Positions 8,315 through 16,962 of a DNA stretch of 64,000 nucleotides are shown one piece after another. The stretch is taken from positions 496,001-560,000 of the forward strand of contig CAWDOA010000016.1 of NCBI GenBank assembly GCA_963803875.1, read 5' to 3'. The stretch is from JABDIY01 sp963803875 (GTDB lineage: Bacteria; Actinomycetota; Acidimicrobiia; Acidimicrobiales; SZUA-35). Made by a program: the position numbers and the translations under genes. The notes under the pieces are model-generated. The model was not told the origin of the DNA. It made no database searches and saw only the letters and a list, made by a program, of their open reading frames with translations. Each line of letters opens with the position of its first letter. Position 1 is the first letter of the stretch.

Positions 8315-8689
8315 TCAGATCGGGTTGTCGTTGCTCTGATATACGCCGATGATGTTTCCACTGGGATCGGCGAAGTGGAATCGGTACCCGCCTGGGTATG
8401 AGTATCGGGGCGACACGATGTTGCCGCCGGCGGCGCGGATAGATGCCTCAATCGATTCGAGATCGTCGGTTTGGAACAACACGAACGGGCCCACCGCATT
8501 CTCAGCTCCGGGAGCGTGCGCTGGCCCAACCTCTGCCGCACCGTTCAATGCGATCTCCAGACCGGCGGTTGTGGACGACGCGTACCCAGGTCCGTAGTCG
8601 ATCCACTGCCAGCCGAAAACGTTCGTATAGAACGTTTTGGTGAGCGCAACGTTCGTCGCCGGGAGTTCGATGTAGTCGATCGCGGTCAT
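8315..8689 (-). CDS. VOC (glyoxalase/bleomycin-resistance fold) family protein
   Basis: 124 residues forming one complete VOC module of paired beta-alpha-beta-beta-beta units: IDYIELPATNVALTKTFYTN at the start and FHFADPSGNIIGVYQ at the end. The terminal ADPSGN-I motif is the usual metal-site turn. Proteins of this subgroup are often annotated as lyase-like with unknown substrate, and I assign no substrate. It is a single-gene unit on the opposite strand to the Tad operon. Confidence 0.85.
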   Translation of the reverse strand: MTAIDYIELPATNVALTKTFYTNVFGWQWIDYGPGYASSTTAGLEIALNGAAEVGPAHAPGAENAVGPFVLFQTDDLESIEASIRAAGGNIVSPRYSYPGGYRFHFADPSGNIIGVYQSNDNPI

Positions 8690-8942
8690 GGCGCTGACTC
8701 TAGGGAATATCGGGGTCGAATCAGGGTTGTCCCGGATAACGATTCCGGTCCAGGCAGACCAGAATTGTTTCCATAGGTCAGGTCCTCGAAAGAGTGCCTC
8801 TACATCACACCGTAAAGAGGGATATCCCCCGCCCCGTCCGGTGAATCAGTTCTCTACGCCTCTGATCGGGCCAACAAGAACAACGGCTAATCCGAATGCA
8901 GATCCAAACGTGAGGGGATAGGTTTTGAAGTAGGTACTTCTC

Positions 8943-9767
8943 ATGGCTGCGGTAACGGTTGGAGACAAAAGCACGAGCGGGCATCTTCAGAGTCTTGTTC
9001 GCAATGCCATCTTTCTCGGTCTGCTCTGGTACTTCTATGGCACGGTACGCGACCTCGCAATGCAGGGAGCCGGCGAGGCGTTCACCAACGCTCGAACGGT
9101 CGTCGACGTGCAACGGACCATGGGACTCGACATCGAGGCCGGGCTCCAGACCGCGCTTGGGTTTTCGTGGGTTTTCAAGGCAGCCAACTGGTACTACCTG
9201 GTGCACTTCCCGATCACCGTTGCAGTACTCGTCGGCGCATATCTGTTTGGCCGCAACTCGTGGTTCGTCCGACTACGAAACTCGATCGTGGTCGCCACCT
9301 CCGTGGCGCTCGTGGTGCACCTGTGGTATCCGCTGGCACCGCCTCGCATGCTCGATGGCTATCTCGATGCCTCAAGGATCTTCGGTCCAAATCCATACGC
9401 GCTTCCGGGTAGTGGCAGTGCAAACCAATTCGCGGCAATGCCGTCCATGCACGTTGGTTGGGCGGTACTGGTGGCGCTGCTGTTGTGGTCGGCGTCGAAT
9501 CGGCCCTCGGTCCGAATTCTCGGTGTTGCCCACGCAGCCATCACCGCAACGGTGGTCATCGTGACCGCCCACCATTACACGCTCGATGTTCTCATTGGCG
9601 CTGGCCTGGCATTGATGGCGTGGTTCGCTGTGAGCCAGTTCGAGCGAAGAAGCCACGATCGTTTTGCCAACTTCGAGGGCAGCGAAACCGATGATTTCGC
9701 TCGGAACTCAGAGTCGTTGCGGCTTCGGCTAGAACGGGTCAGCGTCACCCAGCGTGGCCCTCAGTAG
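8943..9767 (+). CDS. PAP2-family membrane phosphatase / inositolphosphotransferase-like
   Basis: 274 residues with about six membrane segments. The second and third phosphatase motifs are visible as AMPSMHVGWA and AHHYTLDVLIG (catalytic His), and the segment HLWYPLAPPRML fits the Aur1/inositol-phosphoryltransferase branch of PAP2. Such enzymes transfer or hydrolyse phospho-headgroups of membrane lipids. The last ~39 bp overlap the end of the convergent helicase gene. The 250 bp upstream show no recognisable gene or RNA. Confidence 0.8.
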   Translation: MAAVTVGDKSTSGHLQSLVRNAIFLGLLWYFYGTVRDLAMQGAGEAFTNARTVVDVQRTMGLDIEAGLQTALGFSWVFKAANWYYLVHFPITVAVLVGAYLFGRNSWFVRLRNSIVVATSVALVVHLWYPLAPPRMLDGYLDASRIFGPNPYALPGSGSANQFAAMPSMHVGWAVLVALLLWSASNRPSVRILGVAHAAITATVVIVTAHHYTLDVLIGAGLALMAWFAVSQFERRSHDRFANFEGSETDDFARNSESLRLRLERVSVTQRGPQ

Positions 9768-12150
9768 ACCGAGGGCGCCCCACCGATCAAGCGGCTCGTT
9801 TCCGTTGCCGCACTTGGGACTCTGCACACAACTCGGGCAACCGGTGGTGCAGCTGCATTGCTCCAGCAAATCGGCAGTAGCGGCAAGCAGTTCCTCTGCC
9901 TTGCCAAAGGCCAAATCGGAGACTCCGGCACCACCTGGGTACCCGTCGTAGATGAACATCGATGGCAGACCGGTTTGGGGAAATTCTGCGATCGACACTC
10001 CTCCAACGTCCCATCGATCACAGATGGCGAACAGCGGGAGCATCCCGATCGCGGCATGTTCGGCCGCGTGCAGCGCTCCTGGCACGGAGAAGCCTCGAAC
10101 ACCGGCTGCTAGGAGAACCGACGGGTTCCATTCCCACCACACTGACGTCGTCTCGAGTGTCTGAGGCTCAAACTCGAGATCGATGATCTCGCCCTTCCGA
10201 TGCTTGTGCTCAGCACCAGCGTTCTGGAACTCCTGATAGCCAGTGACAGTGGTGGTCACGCGTACCGTGCCGAAGTGAACATGGGCTCGGCCCAACGGGC
10301 GGCGCTGAACTATCGTTGACTGTCTCGATGTCAACCCTAGCTTCTGGCGCTGGTCCAACCGCCGCGAGTCGTCGGGCGCGGCGACCGCTCTCCGGGTATC
10401 GAGGTCGAGCTCGAGCACGCGGTAGCTGCGACCGCGATGGAGATACATCGCTCCGGTGTGAACCAGCGAAGGGGCTCGAGCCTTCTCCACGGTCCCAATA
10501 GGATCGCCGTCGGCATCGACAATCTTCACCTCGCCGCCAGATGTCGATCGCAACCCGATTCTGCTGAACGGCACCCCTCGCCCATCCCAGAATGCCTGAG
10601 GGAGACGCGTGTCGTCGGTTCTGATTCCGAGCTGGTCAGCCGAGACCATGCGCCTGATCCCATCGTCGAGGTCTTCCCACCAGCCAGCCATCGGTGGGAA
10701 CCAACGGCGATTCGTATGCAGCGCAGCACAGATGGGGATCCATGATGTGGGGATTGGTGAGGTTGATGACCGCCGGTTCAGGGGGACGGTCGAAGAGCTG
10801 GTTGGGGTGTTTCACGAACCATTGGTCCATCTGGTTCTCACCTGCGATGACCACCGCCAACGACTCGTCGGTTGCCCGCCCGGCTCGGCCGATTTGCTGC
10901 CAGAGTGATGCGATCGTGCCGGGGAATCCGCACAGGACAGTGGCATCGAGGCCTCCGATGTCGACCCCCAGTTCGAGGGCGCTGGTTGCGACAACCACCC
11001 TGACCTTCCCCGTGGCGAGTTCCTCCTCGATCTCCCTGCGCTCCGACGCGCAGATAGCCGGACCGATAGGGTCGAATGGTGTTGATCAGAGAGGGGTCGA
11101 CGGCCTTGGTGATCCCGGCAGCAACTCGCTCGGTCATGGCCCGGCTGGGGCAGAAGACGATCGCCCGCCGGCCCGCCGTGGCCAGTTCAGCCCCGAGGCG
11201 TATGGCCTCGGTGGCAGGCGATTGACGTTTCCCCTTCTCGGGATCGATTGCAGTTGGCTGCACCAATGCGATGGTGCGCGCCCCCGTGGTGAATGATCAG
11301 CGTCGACGTGGGCCACAGGTCTGCCCGTGAGCTCTGAAGCGAGAACCGAAGGTTTGCCGATCGTGGCGCTCGTGAAGATGAATGTGGGATCTGCGCCGTA
11401 GAGGTTGGCGACACGCTGCACGCGACGGAGCAGGTGAGCAACGTGGGTGCCGAAGATGCCTCGGAGCACATGCAACTCATCGACCACGACGAACTCGAGC
11501 CGCTTGAAAAACGTGGCCCACCTTCGATGCTGAGGAACGATTCCGTTGTGCAGCATTTCTGGATTGGTGAGCACCACGTTGGCGTTGTTCCGCACCCATC
11601 GACGTTGATCGGTGTCGGTGTCGCCGTCGTAGGTAGCGGCCTCTAGGCCGGGCACTGCGAGGTCGGCAAATGCCCGCAGCTGATCCTGGGCCAGCGCCTT
11701 GGTGGGGTAGAGCAACAGCGATGTTGAAGCCCGAAGGCCACTGACGATCGACTCGGCGATCGGTAGCTGGTAGCACAACGACTTCCCACTGGCGGTTCCC
11801 GTGGCGATCGCCACCGATTCGCCCGCTCGGATCAGGTTGATGGCTTCGGCCTGATGTCGCCACAGACCGCTGCTGGGTAGACAACGTTGGATTTCTGGCG
11901 GGAGCGGCTGGTCGAGACTGGCTGTGACCCCCGGGCGTTCTGGGATGACCTGCTGATGGACAAGCCGCCCATCGACGAGGAGTGAATTGACGATCGACGC
12001 CAGCGGCAATGCGCCCTCGATCGGCTCGATCGGTGGCGCTGGTTCGTAGTTGGGCAGAACGGTGAGAGCCCGACGACGAGATCGGCGTTTTCTCGAGCGC
12101 GGTCGGTACGTGGCTTCGAGCTCTCCGGGAGCAAACGGAAGTGGCTCCAT
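9729..12150 (-). pseudogene. DEAD/DEAH helicase of the YprA/Lhr-like DUF1998 family, three frameshifts
   Basis: Homology runs through a whole helicase of about 800 residues but in successive frames. Piece 1 (to about 11285) has TGTASGKS, DELHVLRG and TSATIG. Piece 2 (about 11280-11045) has RAIVFCPSRAMTERVAAGI. Piece 3 (about 11045-10690) has ATSALELGVDIGGLD and QQIGRAGRATDES. Piece 4 carries the DUF1998 end with CSCTTGCPSCVQSPKCGNG, a four-Cys metal site. The joins are a five-C run at 11281-11285 (one base short), one extra base near 11045 and one near 10690. Every motif is preserved, which suggests sequence errors or very recent damage. The equivalent mycobacterial gene, Rv3649, lies in the same tad-topA neighbourhood. 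ATG 12150 is preferred; the frame is open to GTG 12237. Confidence 0.85.
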
Positions 12151-12253
12151 CCGCACATTACACATGGTAGGCAGAGCCTGTGACTGCCCGTCAGCGGTCC
12201 ATCCAGCGCGGTCGTAACGGGGTAGTGTCACACCCACCGTGAAGAGTAGAACG

Positions 12254-13049
12254 ATGACAGGTCAGACCCTCAGTCCCGAAGAACAAGCCGTCGTCATTGC
12301 CAAGGTGGAGCGGCTATGGCGCAAGGCCCGATCAACCACGTTCGCAGCCGAGGCGGAAGCCTACGAAGAAAAGGCGCTGTATCTCATGGCGCGGGCCCGT
12401 ATCACCGACGCAATGCTCGACCTCAATTCCAGCTCCGACTCGATCATCGATGTGAAGGTCGGGGCAACACTGTCGGGTGGTTACCGAATCCCGGCCGAGA
12501 CGATCTTCAGTTGTGTGTGCAAGGCCTTCGGATGCCGTGGATATTTGTACGTCAGCGGACGAAGGAGCCAGCCTGCAGCTGTCGGCTTTGCCAGCGACAT
12601 TGATCGTGTGAGATTCCTGTGGCCATTCCTCCACAACGACGCTCTCATCGCCGCCGCGCAAACTCAAGGGTCACACGGCATCCCAAACCTCGGCCCTACG
12701 GAGGTCGGCCATGTTTGGTTATGCCGAGGCGATCACCGAGCGCTTCGACACGATAAACCGGATCGCTACCGTCGATTCGGACTGCGGAGTTGATCAGGGC
12801 GACACCGAAGCCCCGCTCTCGTTCGACCGCACCTCGGAGACCAAATCGAATTCGAAGACGGCTGTAGTGGTGCAGAGTCGAGAGAAGCTGGTCGATGAAC
12901 ACTTCGCTCGCGTAGGAGTGAGCAATCGGTCTCGCCGGGTGAGCGGCGGCTTCGGTGGGCATGATCACGGTCGATCTGCTGGAATGCGAGCCGACCTCAC
13001 CGGCGGATCGCGAGGGGTGCGAGGTAACGGAGGAGAACTCGGCTCCTAA
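12254..13049 (+). CDS. DUF2786 protein, reading frame broken by one base
   Basis: The N-terminus (VERLWRKARSTTFAAEAEAY, then KALYLMARARITDAM) is a typical DUF2786 helical unit. Homology continues to AAAQ at about base 12660 and then resumes one frame over as LKGHTASQTSALRRSAMFGY and on to a Gly/Arg-rich tail (HDHGRSAGMRADLTGGSRG). Dropping one A from the AAA at 12660-12662 would join the two parts into about 264 residues. Function is unknown. In many actinobacteria DUF2786 genes sit next to TIGR04338 genes, as here. Start: ATG 12254 is preferred, though GTG 12239 is in frame. Confidence 0.7.
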
Positions 13050-13074
13050 GGTGAAGCGATTGGGTCGGAGAGAA

Positions 13075-13647
13075 ATGACGGTTGCAGAAAATCGTACGAG
13101 AGACAACGAGCGGAGGCAGGTCTACTGCGCCGAGGACCTCTGTGCCGAGGGAACTGTGTTCGTGCAACCTCGGTCGATCGAATACCTCCAGAACCTCGTG
13201 GACCAGCTGATCGCCTCGCCGTGGTGGACGGCGCATCTGAGGGCTGAACCCGTCTCGGTTCGGGAGAATCGAAGCGGTCGACGAAGTTTCTACTCCCACG
13301 ATCGGCGCCTGATCAGTCTCAGTCCTCGATCGCTCGATCTCAATACCCTCTGCCACGAACTTGCCCACGTCGCCGCGTTCGATTTGGGTGTTCTCGGACC
13401 TGCACACGGACCGGGCTTCCGTTCGCTTCATGTACTCATCCGACGGGTGACTCTGGGAGCCCAATGCGCTGACGATCTAGCCGAGGTCTACGCCCAGTTC
13501 GGCCTGTCGGTCACATCTGCCCCAGACCTTCCCGAAAATCCGGACCATTCAGTTCTCGATCGGTCCATGTACAACCATGTCGTGGTTGTCGGACGGCCGT
13601 CAGATCAACGAGAAATCCCGACCTACGGGGCTCCGGTCGCCCTGTAG
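13075..13647 (+). CDS. TIGR04338-family putative metallohydrolase
   Basis: ATG 13075 stands 4 bp after GGAG; the frame is open further upstream, but that part overlaps the DUF2786 tail. The protein opens with RDNERRQVYCAEDL, the standard N-terminus of the family, and has a zinc-peptidase motif CHELAHVAAF (HExxH) near residue 98, followed by HGPGFRSLHVLIRR, which supplies a likely third metal ligand. The substrate is unknown. It is 25 bp downstream of the DUF2786 gene and probably co-transcribed with it. Confidence 0.75.
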   Translation: MTVAENRTRDNERRQVYCAEDLCAEGTVFVQPRSIEYLQNLVDQLIASPWWTAHLRAEPVSVRENRSGRRSFYSHDRRLISLSPRSLDLNTLCHELAHVAAFDLGVLGPAHGPGFRSLHVLIRRVTLGAQCADDLAEVYAQFGLSVTSAPDLPENPDHSVLDRSMYNHVVVVGRPSDQREIPTYGAPVAL

Positions 13648-13676
13648 TTCCTGCGGTTGCGCCATCATGTGAACTG

Positions 13677-14891
13677 ATGTCGGCTCTGATCCCCATCCCC
13701 GATACTGGAAGGAAACCGGCCGAACGTTTCGTAGCCCAGCATCTCGCAGGACTATTCCGCGACGAGCCTCGCGGCTCCGAGGCGTTCAACGGTGGCCAGG
13801 GTGCCGCCGACGCGGCGTTGGCCGGATTTGACGTGGCCGGCTACGCCTCGAATAGAAACGAAGTGTGGCCGACGCCCCGGCGAGGGGCTTCTGGCCTCTC
13901 GCCCTACATACGTCACGGCCTACTCACGTTGCGGCAAGTGTGGTCCCACGTGAGTGGTGGCCCCAATCAGGACGTCACGAAGTTCCGGGACGAGTTGGAA
14001 TGGCAGGAGTACGCCCGGCACTGGTACGCCCGACTGGGCTCGGCGACGGCCACGGGTCTCAGGTACAAACTGGACCAGGACGGCCAGGCCTCGTTCGATC
14101 GTTCGATGGCCTGCCTTGATACGTGCGTCGAGGAGTTGGAAGACGATGGCTGGCTGGTCAATCAAACCAGGATGTGGTTGGCGTCTCACTGGACAGTACG
14201 GCAGGCCGGTTTGTGGCAGGAAGGTGAGGAGTACTTCTTCCGCCATCTCTTGGACGGCTCCCGGGCCGCCAACCGGCTCGGTTGGCAGTGGACCTCCGGT
14301 GCAGGATCGTCCAAGCCGTACGGTTTCAGTCGCTGGCAGGTCGAGAAGCGAGCACCCGGGCTGTGTGGTCAGTGCGACCTGGCTCCGCTTTGTCCGATCG
14401 AACACTGGCCCGAGGACAGAGCCCGCCTGAAGATCGAACCAAACCCTCGATTGAGGAGGGCCTACAATCTCACCGCAGAGGCGGGACCGGCCAGCCCGCA
14501 ACGCCAGGCTGAGCCCGATGTCGTGTGGCTCACCGCCGAGTCTCTCGCAGCTCAGGATCCGGCTCTACTCGCCAACCCCGAACTCCCCGTTCTCTTTGTC
14601 TTCGACGAGCCACTTCTGGCGCGACTTCAACTGTCGGGCAAGCGTCTGGTCTTCCTGGTGGAGACGTTGTCAGAATTGGGAACAGAGCGAACGGTGAAGT
14701 TGTACCGCGATCGGCCCGAGCGAGTGCTGGCGGACCACCGTCCTGCGGTAACGTTCGCACCGGTGCCTGGATTCGCACGCATCTCCGACTCGCTCACCAT
14801 CGGCGAGATGTACCCGTACCCGTGGTTGACGCGTCCTGCCGGTGGCAGTGTGGCGTCCTTTTCCTCCTGGCGCAAAGGTCTGGGCCGGTAG
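13677..14891 (+). CDS. photolyase/cryptochrome-like flavoprotein with permuted domain order
   Basis: 404 residues. Residues ~55-240 match the FAD-binding half of photolyases: SGLSPYIRHGLLTLRQVW, ELEWQEYARHWYARLG, LVNQTRMWLASHW, and RAANRLGWQWTSGAGSSKPY. Then comes a cysteine cluster, CGQCDLAPLCPIEHWPE. Residues ~280-370 look like the alpha/beta antenna domain that normally stands at the N-terminus: PDVVWLTAESLAAQDPALLA, LPVLFVFDEPLLARLQLSG, RLVFLVETLSELG. So the usual order appears reversed. The FAD domain match is solid; the permutation is my reading of the pattern. Repair activity versus light sensing cannot be told. The next gene starts right after its stop. Confidence 0.75.
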   Translation: MSALIPIPDTGRKPAERFVAQHLAGLFRDEPRGSEAFNGGQGAADAALAGFDVAGYASNRNEVWPTPRRGASGLSPYIRHGLLTLRQVWSHVSGGPNQDVTKFRDELEWQEYARHWYARLGSATATGLRYKLDQDGQASFDRSMACLDTCVEELEDDGWLVNQTRMWLASHWTVRQAGLWQEGEEYFFRHLLDGSRAANRLGWQWTSGAGSSKPYGFSRWQVEKRAPGLCGQCDLAPLCPIEHWPEDRARLKIEPNPRLRRAYNLTAEAGPASPQRQAEPDVVWLTAESLAAQDPALLANPELPVLFVFDEPLLARLQLSGKRLVFLVETLSELGTERTVKLYRDRPERVLADHRPAVTFAPVPGFARISDSLTIGEMYPYPWLTRPAGGSVASFSSWRKGLGR

Positions 14892-15317
14892 ATGCCCACC
14901 ACTCCGTCTATCAACATGGAGATCCCGTCGGCGGTGGAGCTGGTCAATGTCGTGAGGATGACCGTCATGAATGCGGTGGAATCGAGCGGGGCGCTCACCG
15001 GAGCACGATTGGACGATCTTCGACTCGCAACCTCCGAAGCGGTCACAAACGCTATCCAAGCCAACCTGGACCGCGATCCGTCGAAACCGGTACGGATCCG
15101 TTGTGTCATCGAGGACGGTTTGGTCCAGCTCGAAGTCACCGACTTCGGATTTGGTATGCCGATCGAAACCGGCGATCTACCGCCTCTGACCGACCCCGAT
15201 CGGCTCATCACCGAGGGGGGCTTTGGCGTGCCGCTGATGAAGGAGCTCAGCCACGACCGCTTCGAGTTCGACTCCTCCGCCGACGGAACCACAGTCAGAA
15301 TTTGGATGGAGCAATAG
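14892..15317 (+). CDS. RsbW/anti-sigma-type ATP-binding protein (HATPase_c)
   Basis: 141 residues starting immediately after the photolyase-like stop. It is a single GHKL ATPase domain: N-box LATSEAVTNAIQANL, G1-like VTDFGFGMPIETG and a later GGFGVPLMKELS with the G2 glycines. Proteins of this size and pattern are serine kinase/anti-sigma regulators (RsbW, SpoIIAB) or stand-alone partners of phosphatases. No anti-anti-sigma gene is adjacent. Tight linkage to a flavoprotein could mean light- or stress-linked control, but that is inference. Confidence 0.75.
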   Translation: MPTTPSINMEIPSAVELVNVVRMTVMNAVESSGALTGARLDDLRLATSEAVTNAIQANLDRDPSKPVRIRCVIEDGLVQLEVTDFGFGMPIETGDLPPLTDPDRLITEGGFGVPLMKELSHDRFEFDSSADGTTVRIWMEQ

Positions 15318-15463
15318 CCCAGCCTCTGTCACCGATGGCATCCCAGTTGGATCGCACGCTGCCGTTGGTGGTCTGGGGGGTCGAGGGCACTATCCTCTGA
15401 AGCCGTAGTCTTTGCGTCGCGGGCCACCCGGGTTTCGCACGGCGTATACCAGAGAGTTGGTTG

Positions 15464-16876
15464 ATGGCAGCCCACAACAGTCTCCCAATACGCGATCAGG
15501 CCTTCAGCGGCAGCGACAATGCGCTCGCCAGGGGAGTCGTACGTCCTGTCGCAACATTCCTCGCCCGGGAAACAGCAGCTGGCGTGCTGCTCATCATCGC
15601 TACGGCAATCGCGTTGATCTGGGCCAACTTCAGTTTCGACAGCTACACCGACTTCTGGCACACCGAGATCGCCATCGAGATCGGGGACTTCCGTCTCGTG
15701 GAGGACCTGTCGCACTGGGTCAACGATGCGCTGATGGCGCTGTTCTTCTTCGTCGTAGGCATGGAAATCAAGTCTGAACTTGTCCTCGGCGACCTGCGAA
15801 ATCCCAAGATCGCAGCCCTTCCTGCGATCGGCGCCCTCGGTGGCATGATCGTTCCAGCAGCGCTCTATTTCGCTTTCAATACCTCAGGCGCAGCAGCGAG
15901 CGGTTGGGGAATCCCGATGGCCACCGACATCGCTTTCGCGGTTGGAGTCTTGGCTCTGGTGGGTCACAAGGTCCCCAAACAGCTGCCGCTTTTTCTGCTC
16001 ACCCTCGCCATCGTTGACGACATTGGCGCCATCGTTGTGATCGCCGTGTTCTACAGCGGCGGAGGACTGCATCTCGACTGGCTGGGATGGGCATTGGCAG
16101 GGCTGCTGTTGGTCATGGTGCTACAGCGCATGCGGGTCTGGTTCATTCCCGTATACGTCATCTTGGGCTCCTTCGTCTGGTTCGCCACCTTCGAATCAGG
16201 TGTTCACGCCACAATCGCTGGTGTAACGCTCGGTCTGATCACCCCGGCCAAGCCGCTCATTGGCCAACAGGCTCTGAGCCAGATCTTCTCTGGTGAACAG
16301 TACGACATGGAGAGCTTCGGTGTCGGAACCGCCCGCGACGCCCAGTTCCAGATCCGCGAGCGGGTCGGGGTGACCACCCGGCTGATCTCCATCCTGAGCC
16401 CGTTCACCAGCTACCTCATCATTCCGATCTTTGCCCTGGCCAACGCCGGAATTCTACTCAGCACCGACGTGATCGGTGATGCTCTCACCAGCTCGGTCAC
16501 CATCGGGATCGTCGTCGGATTGGTGGTGGGCAAGCCGGTCGGTATTTACCTGTTCAGCATGCTGGCCTTGCGCACCGGTGTGGCCACGCTACCGGCGGCC
16601 CTCAAGCGGGTGCATATCCTCGCCGCCGGTGCGCTTGCCGGTATCGGATTCACAGTGGCGCTGTTCATCAACGGGCTGGCGTTCGAGGACGAAAACGTCA
16701 TCAAGGATCAGGCCACCATCGGTGTGCTGTTGGCCAGCCTGCTGGCGACGCTCTTGGGCTACCTCATTATCCGCTTCTCCCATTTGGCTGACGAGTCCAC
16801 CCCCGAAGGCGATCGACGGGCCGAGATGGTTGACGCCGATGCTGACGGTGTTCCGGACCCGGTTCCGACCCGCTGA
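15464..16876 (+). CDS. nhaA: Na+/H+ antiporter NhaA
   Basis: 470 residues from ATG 15464; the TTG three bases earlier is less likely. It exchanges sodium for protons across the membrane for pH and salt balance. About 12 membrane segments are visible, with family signatures ALMALFFFVVGMEIKSEL, PMATDIAFAVGVLAL and LTLAIVDDIGAIVVIAVFY, the last holding the paired Asp of the ion site. A hydrophilic tail of ~30 residues ends the protein. Single gene with a 146-bp upstream gap and a small stem (TCCCT-GCTC-AGGGA) about 20 bp after the stop. Confidence 0.95.
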   Translation: MAAHNSLPIRDQAFSGSDNALARGVVRPVATFLARETAAGVLLIIATAIALIWANFSFDSYTDFWHTEIAIEIGDFRLVEDLSHWVNDALMALFFFVVGMEIKSELVLGDLRNPKIAALPAIGALGGMIVPAALYFAFNTSGAAASGWGIPMATDIAFAVGVLALVGHKVPKQLPLFLLTLAIVDDIGAIVVIAVFYSGGGLHLDWLGWALAGLLLVMVLQRMRVWFIPVYVILGSFVWFATFESGVHATIAGVTLGLITPAKPLIGQQALSQIFSGEQYDMESFGVGTARDAQFQIRERVGVTTRLISILSPFTSYLIIPIFALANAGILLSTDVIGDALTSSVTIGIVVGLVVGKPVGIYLFSMLALRTGVATLPAALKRVHILAAGALAGIGFTVALFINGLAFEDENVIKDQATIGVLLASLLATLLGYLIIRFSHLADESTPEGDRRAEMVDADADGVPDPVPTR

Positions 16877-16962
16877 ATCTGCGTACACAAGTTCCCTGCT
16901 CAGGGAGCTTTCCTCGGGAAGCCTGCAACAAATCGTTCCCGGTTGTCTCTACAGTCTCCGTC

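Noticed and set aside
14525..15400. A 291-residue plus-strand frame across the photolyase-like and RsbW-like genes
   Set aside because: Arg/Gly/Pro-rich shadow that overlaps two genes with recognised domains; no start signal.
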